A stretch of DNA of 64,000 nt, from the NCBI GenBank assembly GCA_963697695.1, contig OY969094.1, positions 2,108,001 through 2,172,000 of the forward strand, in the 5' to 3' direction. Positions 15,655 to 24,356 of the stretch are shown here, one piece after another (position 1 is the first letter of the stretch; each line of letters opens with the position of its first letter). The DNA comes from VRUE01 sp963697695 (GTDB lineage Bacteria; Actinomycetota; Thermoleophilia; Solirubrobacterales; 70-9). The position numbers and the translations under genes are program-made. The notes beneath the pieces were generated by a model, which had not been told where the DNA came from, ran no database searches, and was given only the letters and a program-made list of their open reading frames with translations.

Positions 15655-16404
15655 ATGGCCGAAGTCACCCAAGACAGCGGCACGGAGCCGGTGGCCGTGC
15701 CGCTGCCCCGCAGGGGCCGCATCCGGGTGATCCTCGCGCTCTCGCTTGCGATCGGCCTCATCGGCTACCTGATCGTCAGCATCTCGACCCAGGAGGCGGG
15801 CCGAGAAGTCGTTCGGGTCGCCGGCATCTCGGATACCCAATCCACCTTCGGCGGCATCCCGCAGGCGGGGGACCGGTTCGGTTCCGCCGATGCGCCGGTC
15901 TCGATCCAGGTTTTCAACGACCTGCAGTGCTCGAGCTGCCGCGCGGACTTCCTCAGCACGATCCCGCAGCTCGCCGAAGACTACGTACGGCCCGGCGAGG
16001 TGAAGCTGCTGATGCGCCACTACTCAGTCGCCCGCAATCCCCTCGAGCTCGGCTTCTTCGGCGCTGAGGCAGCGGCCGAGCAGGGCTATGGCTGGCAGTA
16101 CACCTACCTCTTCTTCCGCAATCAGGACGAGGCGGAACGATTCGGGGTCGGCGATGAGTTCATGTCCTCGCTGGCCGGTTCGATCGGCGAACTGGACGTG
16201 CCGGCATGGGAACAGGTCTTGGAGACCCAGAGCAGCTCGGATGGGTCGATCGCGACGAGGCTGGAGGGATACGACCAGCTGGGCGCCGACCTCGGCATTC
16301 GCGCCGGGCAGGCGATGATCGTCAGCGGGCCGGGAGGCACCGAGACGCTTCAGGACGGCCCGACGCTCCGCCAGATCGAAGCCGCGATCGAGTCTGGGCG
16401 GTAG
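15655..16404 (+). CDS. Membrane-anchored DsbA-like thioredoxin-fold protein
   Basis: 249 residues. One membrane segment (about 24-42) follows a basic N-terminus, so the rest faces outward. The thioredoxin-like domain starts at GSADAPVSIQVFNDLQCSSC, with active-site cysteines 92 and 95. It would make, break or rearrange disulfides in exported proteins. The usual cis-proline segment near the C-terminus is replaced: where most relatives have a Thr-Pro or Val-Pro, this protein reads GQAMIVSG. Confidence 0.8.
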   Translation: MAEVTQDSGTEPVAVPLPRRGRIRVILALSLAIGLIGYLIVSISTQEAGREVVRVAGISDTQSTFGGIPQAGDRFGSADAPVSIQVFNDLQCSSCRADFLSTIPQLAEDYVRPGEVKLLMRHYSVARNPLELGFFGAEAAAEQGYGWQYTYLFFRNQDEAERFGVGDEFMSSLAGSIGELDVPAWEQVLETQSSSDGSIATRLEGYDQLGADLGIRAGQAMIVSGPGGTETLQDGPTLRQIEAAIESGR

Positions 16405-16405
16405 C

Positions 16406-16434
16406 GGCGGCGAGTGTCTGGGATAATCGCCGCC
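16406..16434 (+). promoter_or_regulatory. Hairpin containing the -10 of the tRNA-Pro gene
   Basis: GGCGGCGA (16406-16413) pairs with TCGCCGCC (16427-16434), directly after the DsbA-like stop. The loop and first stem base contain GATAAT (16422-16427), a good -10 placed 11 bases before the tRNA. The DNA may serve both as terminator of the upstream gene and as promoter of the tRNA. Confidence 0.45.
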
Positions 16435-16437
16435 TCT

Positions 16438-16511
16438 CGGGGCGTGGCGCAGCCTGGTAGCGCGCACCGTTCGGGTCGGTGAGGTCCCCGGTTCAAATCC
16501 GGGCGCCCCGA
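16438..16511 (+). tRNA. tRNA-Pro, anticodon CGG (16472-16474)
   Basis: A full cloverleaf can be folded: acceptor stem CGGGGCG/CGCCCCG, D stem GCGC/GCGC with an AGCCTGGTA loop, anticodon stem CACCG/CGGTG around TTCGGGT, five-base variable region, T arm CCCGG-TTCAAAT-CCGGG, discriminator A at 16511. CCA is not encoded. Reads CCG codons, which are abundant in this genome. Confidence 0.97.
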
Positions 16512-16576
16512 TGAAAGCTCTGTACGTGGGGGAATTCGCGACTTTTACTTGCGTGCGGGGTCACAGGTGGGCCCCT

Positions 16577-17668
16577 ATGCGCAAGCTCCTGCTCATATCC
16601 GCAATCGTCGCGCTGATCGCGCTCCAACCGGCGAACGCCGGTGCCCAGAGCGTGCCGCAGGGCTTCATCGGTATTTCGCCTCAGAACCCCGCGAACGAGT
16701 GGGACTACCGCTTGATGGAGCGGGCCGGGATCGAGAGCGTGCGCCTGCCGATGGCCTGGTTTTCGATCCAGGAGAGCAATCCGGCCTTCGCAGAACCAAA
16801 CTGGTCCGGGTTCGACCGCGCGGTGCGGTTGGCCGCCGAACACGGGATCAGGGTTTTTCCCTTCCTCTGGGGGGCACCCGGCTGGGTCTCGCCGCACCAG
16901 AGCGCCGAACCGGTCGAAAGCTACGGGCAGCGCCAGGCTTGGGCCTACTTCCTGCGCGACGCCGTCGAGCAGTATGGGCCCAAAGGCTACTTCTGGGAAG
17001 AAAACCCGACCCTGCCGTTCCTCCCCATACGTCGCTGGGAGATCTGGAACGAGCAGAACATCGTCACCTTCGCGCACCGCCCCGAACCGGCGCGCTTCGC
17101 GAGGCTGGTTCGCCTCTCGGGCCGGGTGCTGCATCGGGCAGACCCCTGGTCGAAGGTGATCGTCGGCGGCCTCTTCGGCCGGCCGCTTCAGATTCCGCCG
17201 AACGTAGGATCAGGGGACTACCTCTCGCGTCTCTACGGCGCTGGTCGGGTCAAGCCGTACTTCGACGGAGTCGCTCTTCACCCTTATGTGGCGGAGGCCC
17301 GGGAGATGCGGAGCCAGATCGAGAATCTGCGCCGCATCATGCGCGTCCACAACGACGCGGCGACGCCCCTCTACATCACCGAGCTGGGCTGGGGCTCGGA
17401 TAGCAACGAGTCTCGCTGGGAGCGTGGCCTTCAAGGTCAGGCGCGGGAGCTCGACCGTGCCTTCGCGATGCTCGCCACGCAGCGGCTGCGCTGGCGGATC
17501 GGCGGCGTCTGGTGGTTCTCCTGGACCGACGAGGGGGGCTCCTGCCAGTTCTGCGACTCGGCCGGCCTGCTGACCGCGGGCCGGCAGGCGAAGCCTGCCT
17601 GGTACGAGTTCAACTACTGGACCGGCGGCGATCCTGACACGGTGCCGCGCCTCGCGACCGAAGATTGA
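16577..17668 (+). CDS. Secreted glycoside hydrolase-like protein (clan GH-A, TIM barrel)
   Basis: 363 residues from ATG 16577, where a clean signal peptide starts (MRKLLLISAIVALIAL ... ANAGAQ). An in-frame ATG at 16511 would begin inside the tRNA, so it is rejected. The barrel carries the two expected glutamates: Glu159 in WEIWNEQN (acid/base) and Glu269 in LYITELGWGS (nucleophile). Resembles GH39/GH5-like beta-glycosidases; exact family and substrate are uncertain. Confidence 0.75.
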   Translation: MRKLLLISAIVALIALQPANAGAQSVPQGFIGISPQNPANEWDYRLMERAGIESVRLPMAWFSIQESNPAFAEPNWSGFDRAVRLAAEHGIRVFPFLWGAPGWVSPHQSAEPVESYGQRQAWAYFLRDAVEQYGPKGYFWEENPTLPFLPIRRWEIWNEQNIVTFAHRPEPARFARLVRLSGRVLHRADPWSKVIVGGLFGRPLQIPPNVGSGDYLSRLYGAGRVKPYFDGVALHPYVAEAREMRSQIENLRRIMRVHNDAATPLYITELGWGSDSNESRWERGLQGQARELDRAFAMLATQRLRWRIGGVWWFSWTDEGGSCQFCDSAGLLTAGRQAKPAWYEFNYWTGGDPDTVPRLATED

Positions 17669-17688
17669 CCCGAGTGCCCCCGGGGTAG
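17663..17688 (+). promoter_or_regulatory. Candidate SigB/SigF-type promoter for the ferritin-like gene
   Basis: GATT (17663-17666), 16 bases, GGGTAG (17683-17688). Alternative sigma factors of the SigB/SigF type recognise GTTT and GGGTA(A/T/C) at this spacing, so only the -35 has a mismatch. It lies 39 bases before the ferritin-like start codon. Confidence 0.45.
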
Positions 17689-17727
17689 CCGTTCCTCGTG
17701 GAAGAACCGCGAGGAAACGGAGGAAGG

Positions 17728-18246
17728 ATGGAGGCTGCGAGAACGACGGCGCCCAGCAAGGGGATCTTCGACAGCGCCAACATCGAGTCGCGCGACCAGA
17801 TCGTCGAGCTGCTCCACAAGGCCTACTGGATGGAGATCGAGACGGTGATGAGCTATCTGGCGGCTTCGGTCAACCTCGACGGAGTCCGCGCCCAGGAGAT
17901 CAAGGAGTCGCTCTCCGAGGACATCGAAGAGGAGTTGGGCCATGCGCGACGCTTCGCCGAGCGGATCAAGGAGCTCTACGGCGTCGTTCCCGGCTCCGAA
18001 GACTTCGATGCCGAACAGTCCTTCCTGCAGCCACCGACCGAGCAGACCGATGTCGTCCACGTGATCCGTGGCGTGATCAAGGCCGAGACCGGCGCGATCG
18101 AGCACTATACCCGCGTCGTCGAGGAGACCGAGGGGGTCGATCCCGTCACACAGGACATGGTGATCGACATCCTCCACGACGAGCAGGGCCACCGCCGCCT
18201 CTTCGAGGGGTTCCTGCGCGAGTACGAGCTGGAAGGACGGGCCTAA
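17728..18246 (+). CDS. Ferritin-like di-iron protein (bacterioferritin/Dps-like)
   Basis: 172 residues; GGAGG directly before ATG 17728 fixes the start over an upstream GTG at 17698. The four-helix bundle shows iron ligands: Glu36/Glu38 in YWMEIETVM, ExxH in EEELGH (Glu69, His72), Glu in IKAETGAIEHY, and ExxH in HDEQGHRR. Such proteins store iron or use it to destroy peroxide, which fits the stress-type promoter upstream. Convergent with the carboxyltransferase, with 12 bases between stops. Confidence 0.85.
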   Translation: MEAARTTAPSKGIFDSANIESRDQIVELLHKAYWMEIETVMSYLAASVNLDGVRAQEIKESLSEDIEEELGHARRFAERIKELYGVVPGSEDFDAEQSFLQPPTEQTDVVHVIRGVIKAETGAIEHYTRVVEETEGVDPVTQDMVIDILHDEQGHRRLFEGFLREYELEGRA

Positions 18247-18258
18247 GCCCGACTTTCG

Positions 18259-19815
18259 TCACCAGGTGTCGACGAAGCGACCGCTGCGGGCCGGCTTTGG
18301 CGCGGCTGCCAGCGTCGAGGCGATCAGAGTGCGGGTTTCGGCCGGGTCGATGACGTCGTCGATCTCGAACAGCATCGCGGCGTTGAGCGCCTTTGCGTTG
18401 TCTTCCGCGGCAGCGGTCAGATCGCGGACCCGGCGTTCGCGCTCGCCTTCGTCGGCGATCTGCTCCAGCTCTTTGCGCAGGGCCAGCTTCACCGCTCCCT
18501 CGAGTCCCATCGGGCCGAGGTGGGCACTGGGCCAGGCGAGCGTGAGCAGCGGCTCGTGCATGCTGCCGCCGACCATCGCCTGCGCCCCGAGCCCGTAGCC
18601 GCGGCGCAGGACCACGGCTATGAGCGGCACTTGCAGGGCTGCTCCGGCGACGAGGAGGCGCGAGGTGTGCCTGACCAGGCCGGTGGCCTCGGCCTCGGGT
18701 CCGACCATCATCCCCGGCGTGTCGACCAGCGAGACGACGGGCAGCCCGAAGGCATCGCAGAGCTGCAGGAACCTGGCCGCCTTGTCGGCGGCATCGCTGG
18801 TGATTGCGCCCGCCATGTGCTGGGTGTCGTTGGCGAAGATGCCAAGCGGTCGCCCCTCGATCCTGGCCAGGGCGGTGACCATCTCCGGCGCAAAGCGCTC
18901 GCGCAGGAAGGTGACCGAACCGGAATCGGCCAGGGTCTCGACGATGGGGTGGACGGGGTAGGCACGGCGCCGGCGCTCGGGCACGAGCGTGCGGAGGGGC
19001 TCCTGGTCGGGTTCGGTGCCAGGAGGCGTCGCTCCCTGGAAATAGCCCAGCAGGCGCTTGGTGACCTCCACCGCCTCCTTCTCATCGGAGACCGCTACGT
19101 CGATCGTGCCGTTGCGCGTCTGCATCTCTGCCGGCCCCACCTCGTCGGGATCGACCTTCCCCAAGCCGCCACCCTCGATCATCGCCGGGCCACCCATGCC
19201 GATCGAGACGTTTTCCGTCGCCACGATCAGGTCGGCGCAGCCGGCGATCGTCGCGTTGCCGGCGAAGCAGCGGCCGGCAACCACCGCGATCCGTGGCACC
19301 AGGCCCGAGAGGCGGGCCCAGAGGGCGAACGCGCGGGTGTCGAGCGCCGAGACGACCGGGTAATCGGTGTCGCCGGGGCGACCGCCGCCACCCTCGGCGA
19401 AGAAGACCGTCGGCAGTCTCATCCGCTCGATCAGCTCGAAGAGCCGGTCCTTCTTGCGATGACCGAGCGCCCCCTGCGTCCCGGCGAGGACGGTGTAGTC
19501 GTAGGAGAGCACGGCGCAGGCGCTGTGCTCGCCGAAGAGGGCGCCGTTGACGCGGGCCGTGCCGGCGACGAGGCCGTCGGCGGGGGTGCGGGCGATCAGG
19601 TCCTCGATATCGCGCCGCCCGCGCTGCGCTGCGACAGCGAAGCGGCCGTACTCGACGAAGGTTCCGGGATCGACCAGATCCGCGACGTTTTCGCGGGCGG
19701 TACGGCCGCCGCCGGCGTGGCGTCGCTCGACCGCCTCCGGGCGGGCTTCGTCCTGCGTCAGCGCCCGCCGACGCAGCATCTCCGCCAGGTCGTCCCGCTC
19801 CTCACCCTCGCTCAT
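18259..19815 (-). CDS. Acyl-CoA carboxylase carboxyltransferase (beta) subunit
   Basis: 518 residues with both crotonase-like halves of biotin-dependent carboxyltransferases. The N half holds the acyl-CoA-binding GGGGRPGDTD and VAGRCFAGNA segments; the C half holds VDTPGMMVGPEAEATG and the GGSMHEPLLTLAW region. It moves CO2 from carboxybiotin to acetyl-, propionyl- or another acyl-CoA. No biotin carboxylase is adjacent; a small biotin carrier lies at about 41.8 kb in this window. Confidence 0.9.
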   Translation of the reverse strand: MSEGEERDDLAEMLRRRALTQDEARPEAVERRHAGGGRTARENVADLVDPGTFVEYGRFAVAAQRGRRDIEDLIARTPADGLVAGTARVNGALFGEHSACAVLSYDYTVLAGTQGALGHRKKDRLFELIERMRLPTVFFAEGGGGRPGDTDYPVVSALDTRAFALWARLSGLVPRIAVVAGRCFAGNATIAGCADLIVATENVSIGMGGPAMIEGGGLGKVDPDEVGPAEMQTRNGTIDVAVSDEKEAVEVTKRLLGYFQGATPPGTEPDQEPLRTLVPERRRRAYPVHPIVETLADSGSVTFLRERFAPEMVTALARIEGRPLGIFANDTQHMAGAITSDAADKAARFLQLCDAFGLPVVSLVDTPGMMVGPEAEATGLVRHTSRLLVAGAALQVPLIAVVLRRGYGLGAQAMVGGSMHEPLLTLAWPSAHLGPMGLEGAVKLALRKELEQIADEGERERRVRDLTAAAEDNAKALNAAMLFEIDDVIDPAETRTLIASTLAAAPKPARSGRFVDTW

Positions 19816-19893
19816 TCGAACCCGTCCCCCACGCAGGCAATGTTCCCAGATGGCCTTTTGTCCGCCACCGAAGCAGCCTGGCCGAAGGGACGG

Positions 19894-19920
19894 GTTTGCC
19901 GGGACGCCCGACGGGGGTAG
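19894..19920 (+). promoter_or_regulatory. Candidate SigB/SigF-type promoter for the RsbW-like gene
   Basis: GTTT (19894-19897), 17 bases, GGGTAG (19915-19920), about 60 bases before the likely start codon. This is the best match in the window to the SigF-type consensus and implies that the kinase gene is controlled by the sigma factor it may bind. Confidence 0.55.
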
Positions 19921-19982
19921 CGAAAAGCCCTGAGGCCGATGGTTATCCTCGATGCCGCCGGGAACAGACTCCCAGCGGAACG

Positions 19983-20837
19983 ATGCGCTCCACGCCCAAC
20001 AGTTCGACTATGAGCGAGAAGCCCAAGGGGCTCCAAATGACACTTCCCGCGAAAGCAGAGAACGTCGCGCTCGTTCGCCATGCGCTGGCCGGTCTCGCCG
20101 AAGAGATCGGGATGGACGAGCCGGGCCTGGCGGACCTCAAGACCGTCGTCACCGAGGCTTGCATGAACGTCGTCGTTCACGCCTACGACGGCGAGGTGGG
20201 CCCACTCAGCGTCGAGGCCGAGCCCGACCTCGACGGTCTCACCATCGCCGTGCGTGATGCGGGGACTGGGATCAGGCCCCAAGCGGACCCTGAGCGTCCC
20301 AGCCTGCGCCTCGGCCTTTCCCTGATCGCGGCCCTCTCCGGCAGTTTCGCGATCTCAGGCGGGCTCGACCAGGGCACCGAAGTGAGGATGCACATGCCGT
20401 TGCGCGGCGGCGGTTCGAACAGCGACGGCAATGGGGTGGCGGCCAGGCCTTCCAGGACGGACGAGACCGAGATCGTGATTGGGCGCTCTGAGCTGCTCGG
20501 ACCGGTGCTCGGTCGCGTCGTCGGCGCGGTGGCCGCCCGGCAGGACCTCCCGATCGATCGCGTGTCCGATGCGGTGCTGGTCAGCGATGCGATCGCGGCG
20601 GCGGCGCCGCCGCGATTCGTCGATGGACGGGTGCGGCTGGGCCTGGACGATCGCGATGGGCTTGCCTTGCGCCTTGGCCCGATGGAGGAAGGTGGCGCCG
20701 AGCGGGTTCGTGAGGCCCTGGGAGTGCCCGAGGTCGGCGGGTCGCTGGAGGCACTGGCAGACGACCTGGCAGTCGAAGAGGCTGCGGATGGCGAATACCT
20801 GGTCATCCACTTCGCCCCCGCGCCTGCGGCTTCCTAG
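19983..20837 (+). CDS. RsbW-like anti-sigma factor / serine kinase with C-terminal extension
   Basis: 284 residues from ATG 19983 (AGCGGAACG upstream); ATG 20010 is an alternative. Residues about 20-135 form a GHKL ATPase: the N box reads VTEACMNVVVHAY, the G1 box VRDAGTGIRP, and LRLGLSLIAALS follows. RsbW/SpoIIAB proteins hold a SigB/F-type sigma inactive and phosphorylate an antagonist. About 130 further residues have no recognised domain. The convergent neighbour is a sigma factor of the right class. Confidence 0.75.
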   Translation: MRSTPNSSTMSEKPKGLQMTLPAKAENVALVRHALAGLAEEIGMDEPGLADLKTVVTEACMNVVVHAYDGEVGPLSVEAEPDLDGLTIAVRDAGTGIRPQADPERPSLRLGLSLIAALSGSFAISGGLDQGTEVRMHMPLRGGGSNSDGNGVAARPSRTDETEIVIGRSELLGPVLGRVVGAVAARQDLPIDRVSDAVLVSDAIAAAAPPRFVDGRVRLGLDDRDGLALRLGPMEEGGAERVREALGVPEVGGSLEALADDLAVEEAADGEYLVIHFAPAPAAS

Positions 20838-20850
20838 ACCTGCCGATCCG

Positions 20851-21654
20851 CTACTGCTGCTCCTCCTCGACCCGCTCGCGGATGCGTGCGAGCGAGCGTC
20901 GCAGGATGCGCGACACGTGCATCTGGGAATGCCCGATCTGCTCGGCGATCTGCGACTGGGTCATGTCCTCGACGAAGCGCAGGCGCAGGACCAGCCGCTC
21001 GCGCTCGTCCAGGTGCGGGAGGACGGCCTCGAGCGCGATCCTGCCCTCGACCAGGTCGTAGCCCTCGTCCTCGTTGCCCACCCATTGCGCGGGGGAGACT
21101 CCCCCCGACTCGTCGTCGCCGCTCGGCTGCTCAAGGGAGACCGTGCGGCGATTGTTGTTCGCCTCCAGCACCTCGAGCACGTCGGTCTGCTCGAGCTCGA
21201 GGCGCTCTGCGATCTCCCCCACCGAGGGAGATCGCTGCAGCTGCTTGGTCAGCTCGGTGATCGCTTTGTCCACGTCGGCGATCCGGTCGTGAAGGCCGCG
21301 CGGGACCCGCACGGTCCAGACCCGGTCGCGGAAGTGGCGCTTCAGCTCGCCGAGGATCGTCGGCGTGGCGAAGGCGGTGAAGGGAATACCGCGCTCTGGA
21401 TCGAAACGGTCGACCGCGTTGAGCAGGCCCAAATTGGCCACCTGCAGGAGATCGTCGAAGGGCTCGCTGGCCCCCCGGTAGCGCAGCGCCAGGCGCTTGG
21501 CAAAGGGCAGGTTGCGGCGGACCAGCTCCTCGCGGATCGCAGGGTCGTTGGAGGCGACGAACTTCTTCCAGAGTGCTCGTTCGCCGGCAAGCTGGTCTTC
21601 CGCTCCGGGAGCGGAAGTTGTGTTCTCCACCTTTTTTTGCCGCTTCGGTGTCAT
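20851..21654 (-). CDS. RNA polymerase sigma factor, SigB/SigF/SigG subfamily
   Basis: 267 residues from ATG 21654; a longer frame would start inside the candidate promoter. Region 2 is clear (FDDLLQVANLGLLNAVDRFD, then FTAFATPTILGELKRHFRD), region 3 has VRVPRGLHDRIADV, and region 4 ends with the helix-turn-helix MTQSQIAEQIGHSQMHVSRIL. The family directs stress or developmental genes with GTTT/GGGTA promoters. The RsbW-like gene is convergent, 13 bases away. Confidence 0.93.
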   Translation of the reverse strand: MTPKRQKKVENTTSAPGAEDQLAGERALWKKFVASNDPAIREELVRRNLPFAKRLALRYRGASEPFDDLLQVANLGLLNAVDRFDPERGIPFTAFATPTILGELKRHFRDRVWTVRVPRGLHDRIADVDKAITELTKQLQRSPSVGEIAERLELEQTDVLEVLEANNNRRTVSLEQPSGDDESGGVSPAQWVGNEDEGYDLVEGRIALEAVLPHLDERERLVLRLRFVEDMTQSQIAEQIGHSQMHVSRILRRSLARIRERVEEEQQ

Positions 21655-21738
21655 CGCAGTCAGTAGAGGCTCTCCCCAGCTGGTGCCGCCCTCGAGCCAT
21701 GACCAAGCCGTGCAGCGCTCTCCAACCGTACTGGGTCC

Positions 21739-21764
21739 ATACCCCGGGCTGCGGGAATTCAAGC
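21739..21764 (-). promoter_or_regulatory. Candidate SigB/SigF-type promoter of the sigma gene
   Basis: Read leftward, GCTTGA (21759-21764), 14 bases, GGGTAT (21739-21744); the B. subtilis SigB consensus is GTTTAA-N12-14-GGGTAT. It would give a leader of about 80 bases before ATG 21654 and suggests the sigma factor activates its own gene. Confidence 0.5.
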
Positions 21765-21768
21765 GGGC

Positions 21769-21794
21769 GTGTACGGCGGGCAGCCGGGGGGTAC
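21769..21794 (+). promoter_or_regulatory. Candidate SigB/SigF-type promoter of the superoxide dismutase gene
   Basis: GTGT (21769-21772), 16 bases, GGGTAC (21789-21794), about 70 bases before the sod start codon and back-to-back with the sigma gene promoter. One -35 mismatch. Confidence 0.4.
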
Positions 21795-21864
21795 CGAAAG
21801 CTTTACGGCGCTAGGCTCCAGCCAACTTCGCTTTCGACCAGTTCTACCCAGAGGAGACGCCCAG

Positions 21865-22470
<606 letters not shown>

Positions 22471-22471
22471 G

Positions 22472-24127
22472 CTAGCGGGCGACGACGGATACCGGTACCG
22501 CGGGCCGCGCCGCCTCAGGCAGATGGCGCGGCCCGGCGTCGTCCTTGGGCGGGATCAGGCTCATCGCGTGCTCGGCCTTGGCGGTGATCGTCAAGCTCGG
22601 GTTTACGCCGGGGTTGGCGGGGATCGCCGCGCCGTCGCAGACCAGCAGGTTCTCGTAGCCGAAGACCCTGTTGCCGGAATCGACGACGCCGTGCTCCGGG
22701 TCGGCGCCGACGACCGCGCCGCCGAGGATGTGTGCGGTCGAGGGAATGTTGCGAACCGACTCCGTGATCGCGCTCTGCGCGACGCCGCCGGTGCGCTTTT
22801 CAAACCAGCGCGCGACCTGCTCGGCGGCGGGGATGTAGGTCGGGTTGGGGCGGTGGGGGTCCTGCTCGGTCTGGAGGCGAACGCCGCCGCCGAACAGCTT
22901 GCGCTTGGGGCGCAGGTGCATCGCCGCGTCGACGGTCTGCATCACGAGCAGGATCACGGTCCGTTGCGACCAGCGGTGCGGGATCAGCATCCGCGCCGTG
23001 CGCAGCGGGTGGCGCAGGATCGCCGCCAGCCACTTCAGCGGCCGGGTCAGTTTCGTCCCCGGCCCGGTCATCGCGGTGAAGGTGCCAGCCATCGCATCGC
23101 CGCCCTGGCCGTAGGTGACGACCTCGATGTGTGTATCGGGATCGGGATAGATGCTCGAGGTGATTGCGACCGAGCGGCTGAAATCGCGCTCGTCGTCAGG
23201 TGCGGTGACAGCCTGGATCGACTCGGAGTTGGTGCGGACCAGATCGCCGAGCCGTGAGGAGATGTGCGGCAGGGCCCCGCTGTGGCGGCAGTTGGCGAGC
23301 AGGTTGTTGGTCCCGAGGGCGCCGGCGGCGACGATCACGCCGCGAGCGGTAAGCGTTCGCCGGCGCTTGCGTAGCCAGGACCCCGAGCGCTCGCTCGTTA
23401 TCGCGTAGCCGTCGGAGCCGTCGAGGGCACCGAGCGGCCGGATCTCGGTCACCTGGCGTTCCGGCTGGATCTGGACTCCGAGCTTCTCGGCGAACCAGAG
23501 GTAATTCTTCATCAGCGTGTTCTTCGCTCCGTGGCGGCAGCCGACCATGCAGCTGCCGCAGCGCATGCAGCCGGTGCGGTTGGGTCCCTCTCCTTCGAAG
23601 AAGGGATCGGGGACCTCCTTGCCCGGCTGGTCGAAGAAGACGCCGACCTGGGTGTTGGTGAAGGTCTCGCCGACGCCGATCTCCTCGCCGTATTCCTGCA
23701 GCAGCTTGTCGGCGGGACCGATTCCCTCGTACTCGACCACCCCGAGCATCCGCTCGGCGGTGTCGTAGTGGGGCGCCAGCGCCAACTCCCAATTGTCAAG
23801 GTCGCCCCACTGGGGATCGTCGAAGAAGGCGGGGCGGGCGCGATAGAGCGTGTTGGCGTAGCCGAGGCTGCCACCGCCGACGCCGCTGCCCGAGACGATG
23901 AAGACGTCCTTGAAGAAGGTCATGCGCAGCACCCCGCGCATACCGAACCGGGGCAGCCAGAAGTAGCGCTGGGGGTGCTTCAGGTTCGACTCGGCGAAGT
24001 CCTCGTCCCTGAACCTGCTGCCGCACTCCAGCACGGCAACGCTGTATCCCTTTTCAGCGAGCCGCAGTGCCGAAACCGAGCCTCCGAAGCCCGAGCCAAC
24101 GACGATCCAATCGTAGTCGTGCTTCAA
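22472..24127 (-). CDS. GMC-family FAD oxidoreductase (cholesterol-oxidase-like) with a CX2CX2CX3C cluster
   Basis: 551 residues. The N-terminal FAD site is VVGSGFGGSVSALRLAEKG, with VSGSGVGGGSLGYANTLYR further in and the GMC C-terminal block NVNPSLTITA-like (GVNPSLTITAKAEHAMS). Around residue 190 is GCMRCGSCMVGCRHG, a cysteine spacing matching 4Fe-4S ferredoxin motifs. It is likely a dehydrogenase of a sterol or other alcohol. The rubredoxin gene lies 18 bases upstream in the same direction and is a natural electron partner. Confidence 0.87.
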   Translation of the reverse strand: MKHDYDWIVVGSGFGGSVSALRLAEKGYSVAVLECGSRFRDEDFAESNLKHPQRYFWLPRFGMRGVLRMTFFKDVFIVSGSGVGGGSLGYANTLYRARPAFFDDPQWGDLDNWELALAPHYDTAERMLGVVEYEGIGPADKLLQEYGEEIGVGETFTNTQVGVFFDQPGKEVPDPFFEGEGPNRTGCMRCGSCMVGCRHGAKNTLMKNYLWFAEKLGVQIQPERQVTEIRPLGALDGSDGYAITSERSGSWLRKRRRTLTARGVIVAAGALGTNNLLANCRHSGALPHISSRLGDLVRTNSESIQAVTAPDDERDFSRSVAITSSIYPDPDTHIEVVTYGQGGDAMAGTFTAMTGPGTKLTRPLKWLAAILRHPLRTARMLIPHRWSQRTVILLVMQTVDAAMHLRPKRKLFGGGVRLQTEQDPHRPNPTYIPAAEQVARWFEKRTGGVAQSAITESVRNIPSTAHILGGAVVGADPEHGVVDSGNRVFGYENLLVCDGAAIPANPGVNPSLTITAKAEHAMSLIPPKDDAGPRHLPEAARPAVPVSVVAR

Positions 24128-24145
24128 CGTTGAGCCCCTTGGGGC

Positions 24146-24337
24146 CTAGGCCTCGCCGGGCTCCATCGGACGGAAATCCGAGGTGCGGGCGCCGCAGACC
24201 GGACAGAACCAGTCTTTGGGGATGTCCTCGAAGGCGGTTCCCGGTGGGATGCCGCCGTCTGGGTCGCCGATCTCCGGGTCGTAGATGAATCCGCAGCTCT
24301 CGCAGATCCAGAGCGTTGCTTCGGTGGCGGTTGTCAT
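24146..24337 (-). CDS. Rubredoxin
   Basis: 63 residues. Two metal-binding knuckles, CESCG (about 12-16) and CPVCG (about 45-49), hold one iron. The conserved aromatic YDPEIGDPDGGIPPGT and DWFCPVCG segments confirm the family. It carries single electrons in the cytoplasm. Operon partner of the GMC oxidoreductase downstream. Confidence 0.95.
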   Translation of the reverse strand: MTTATEATLWICESCGFIYDPEIGDPDGGIPPGTAFEDIPKDWFCPVCGARTSDFRPMEPGEA

Positions 24338-24356
24338 GACAAAAGCTTAGTCGCGC

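Noticed and set aside
16438..17668. tRNA-Pro as an integration site for a genomic island
   Set aside because: No repeat of the tRNA 3' end and no integrase gene were seen nearby; the neighbouring genes have ordinary composition.
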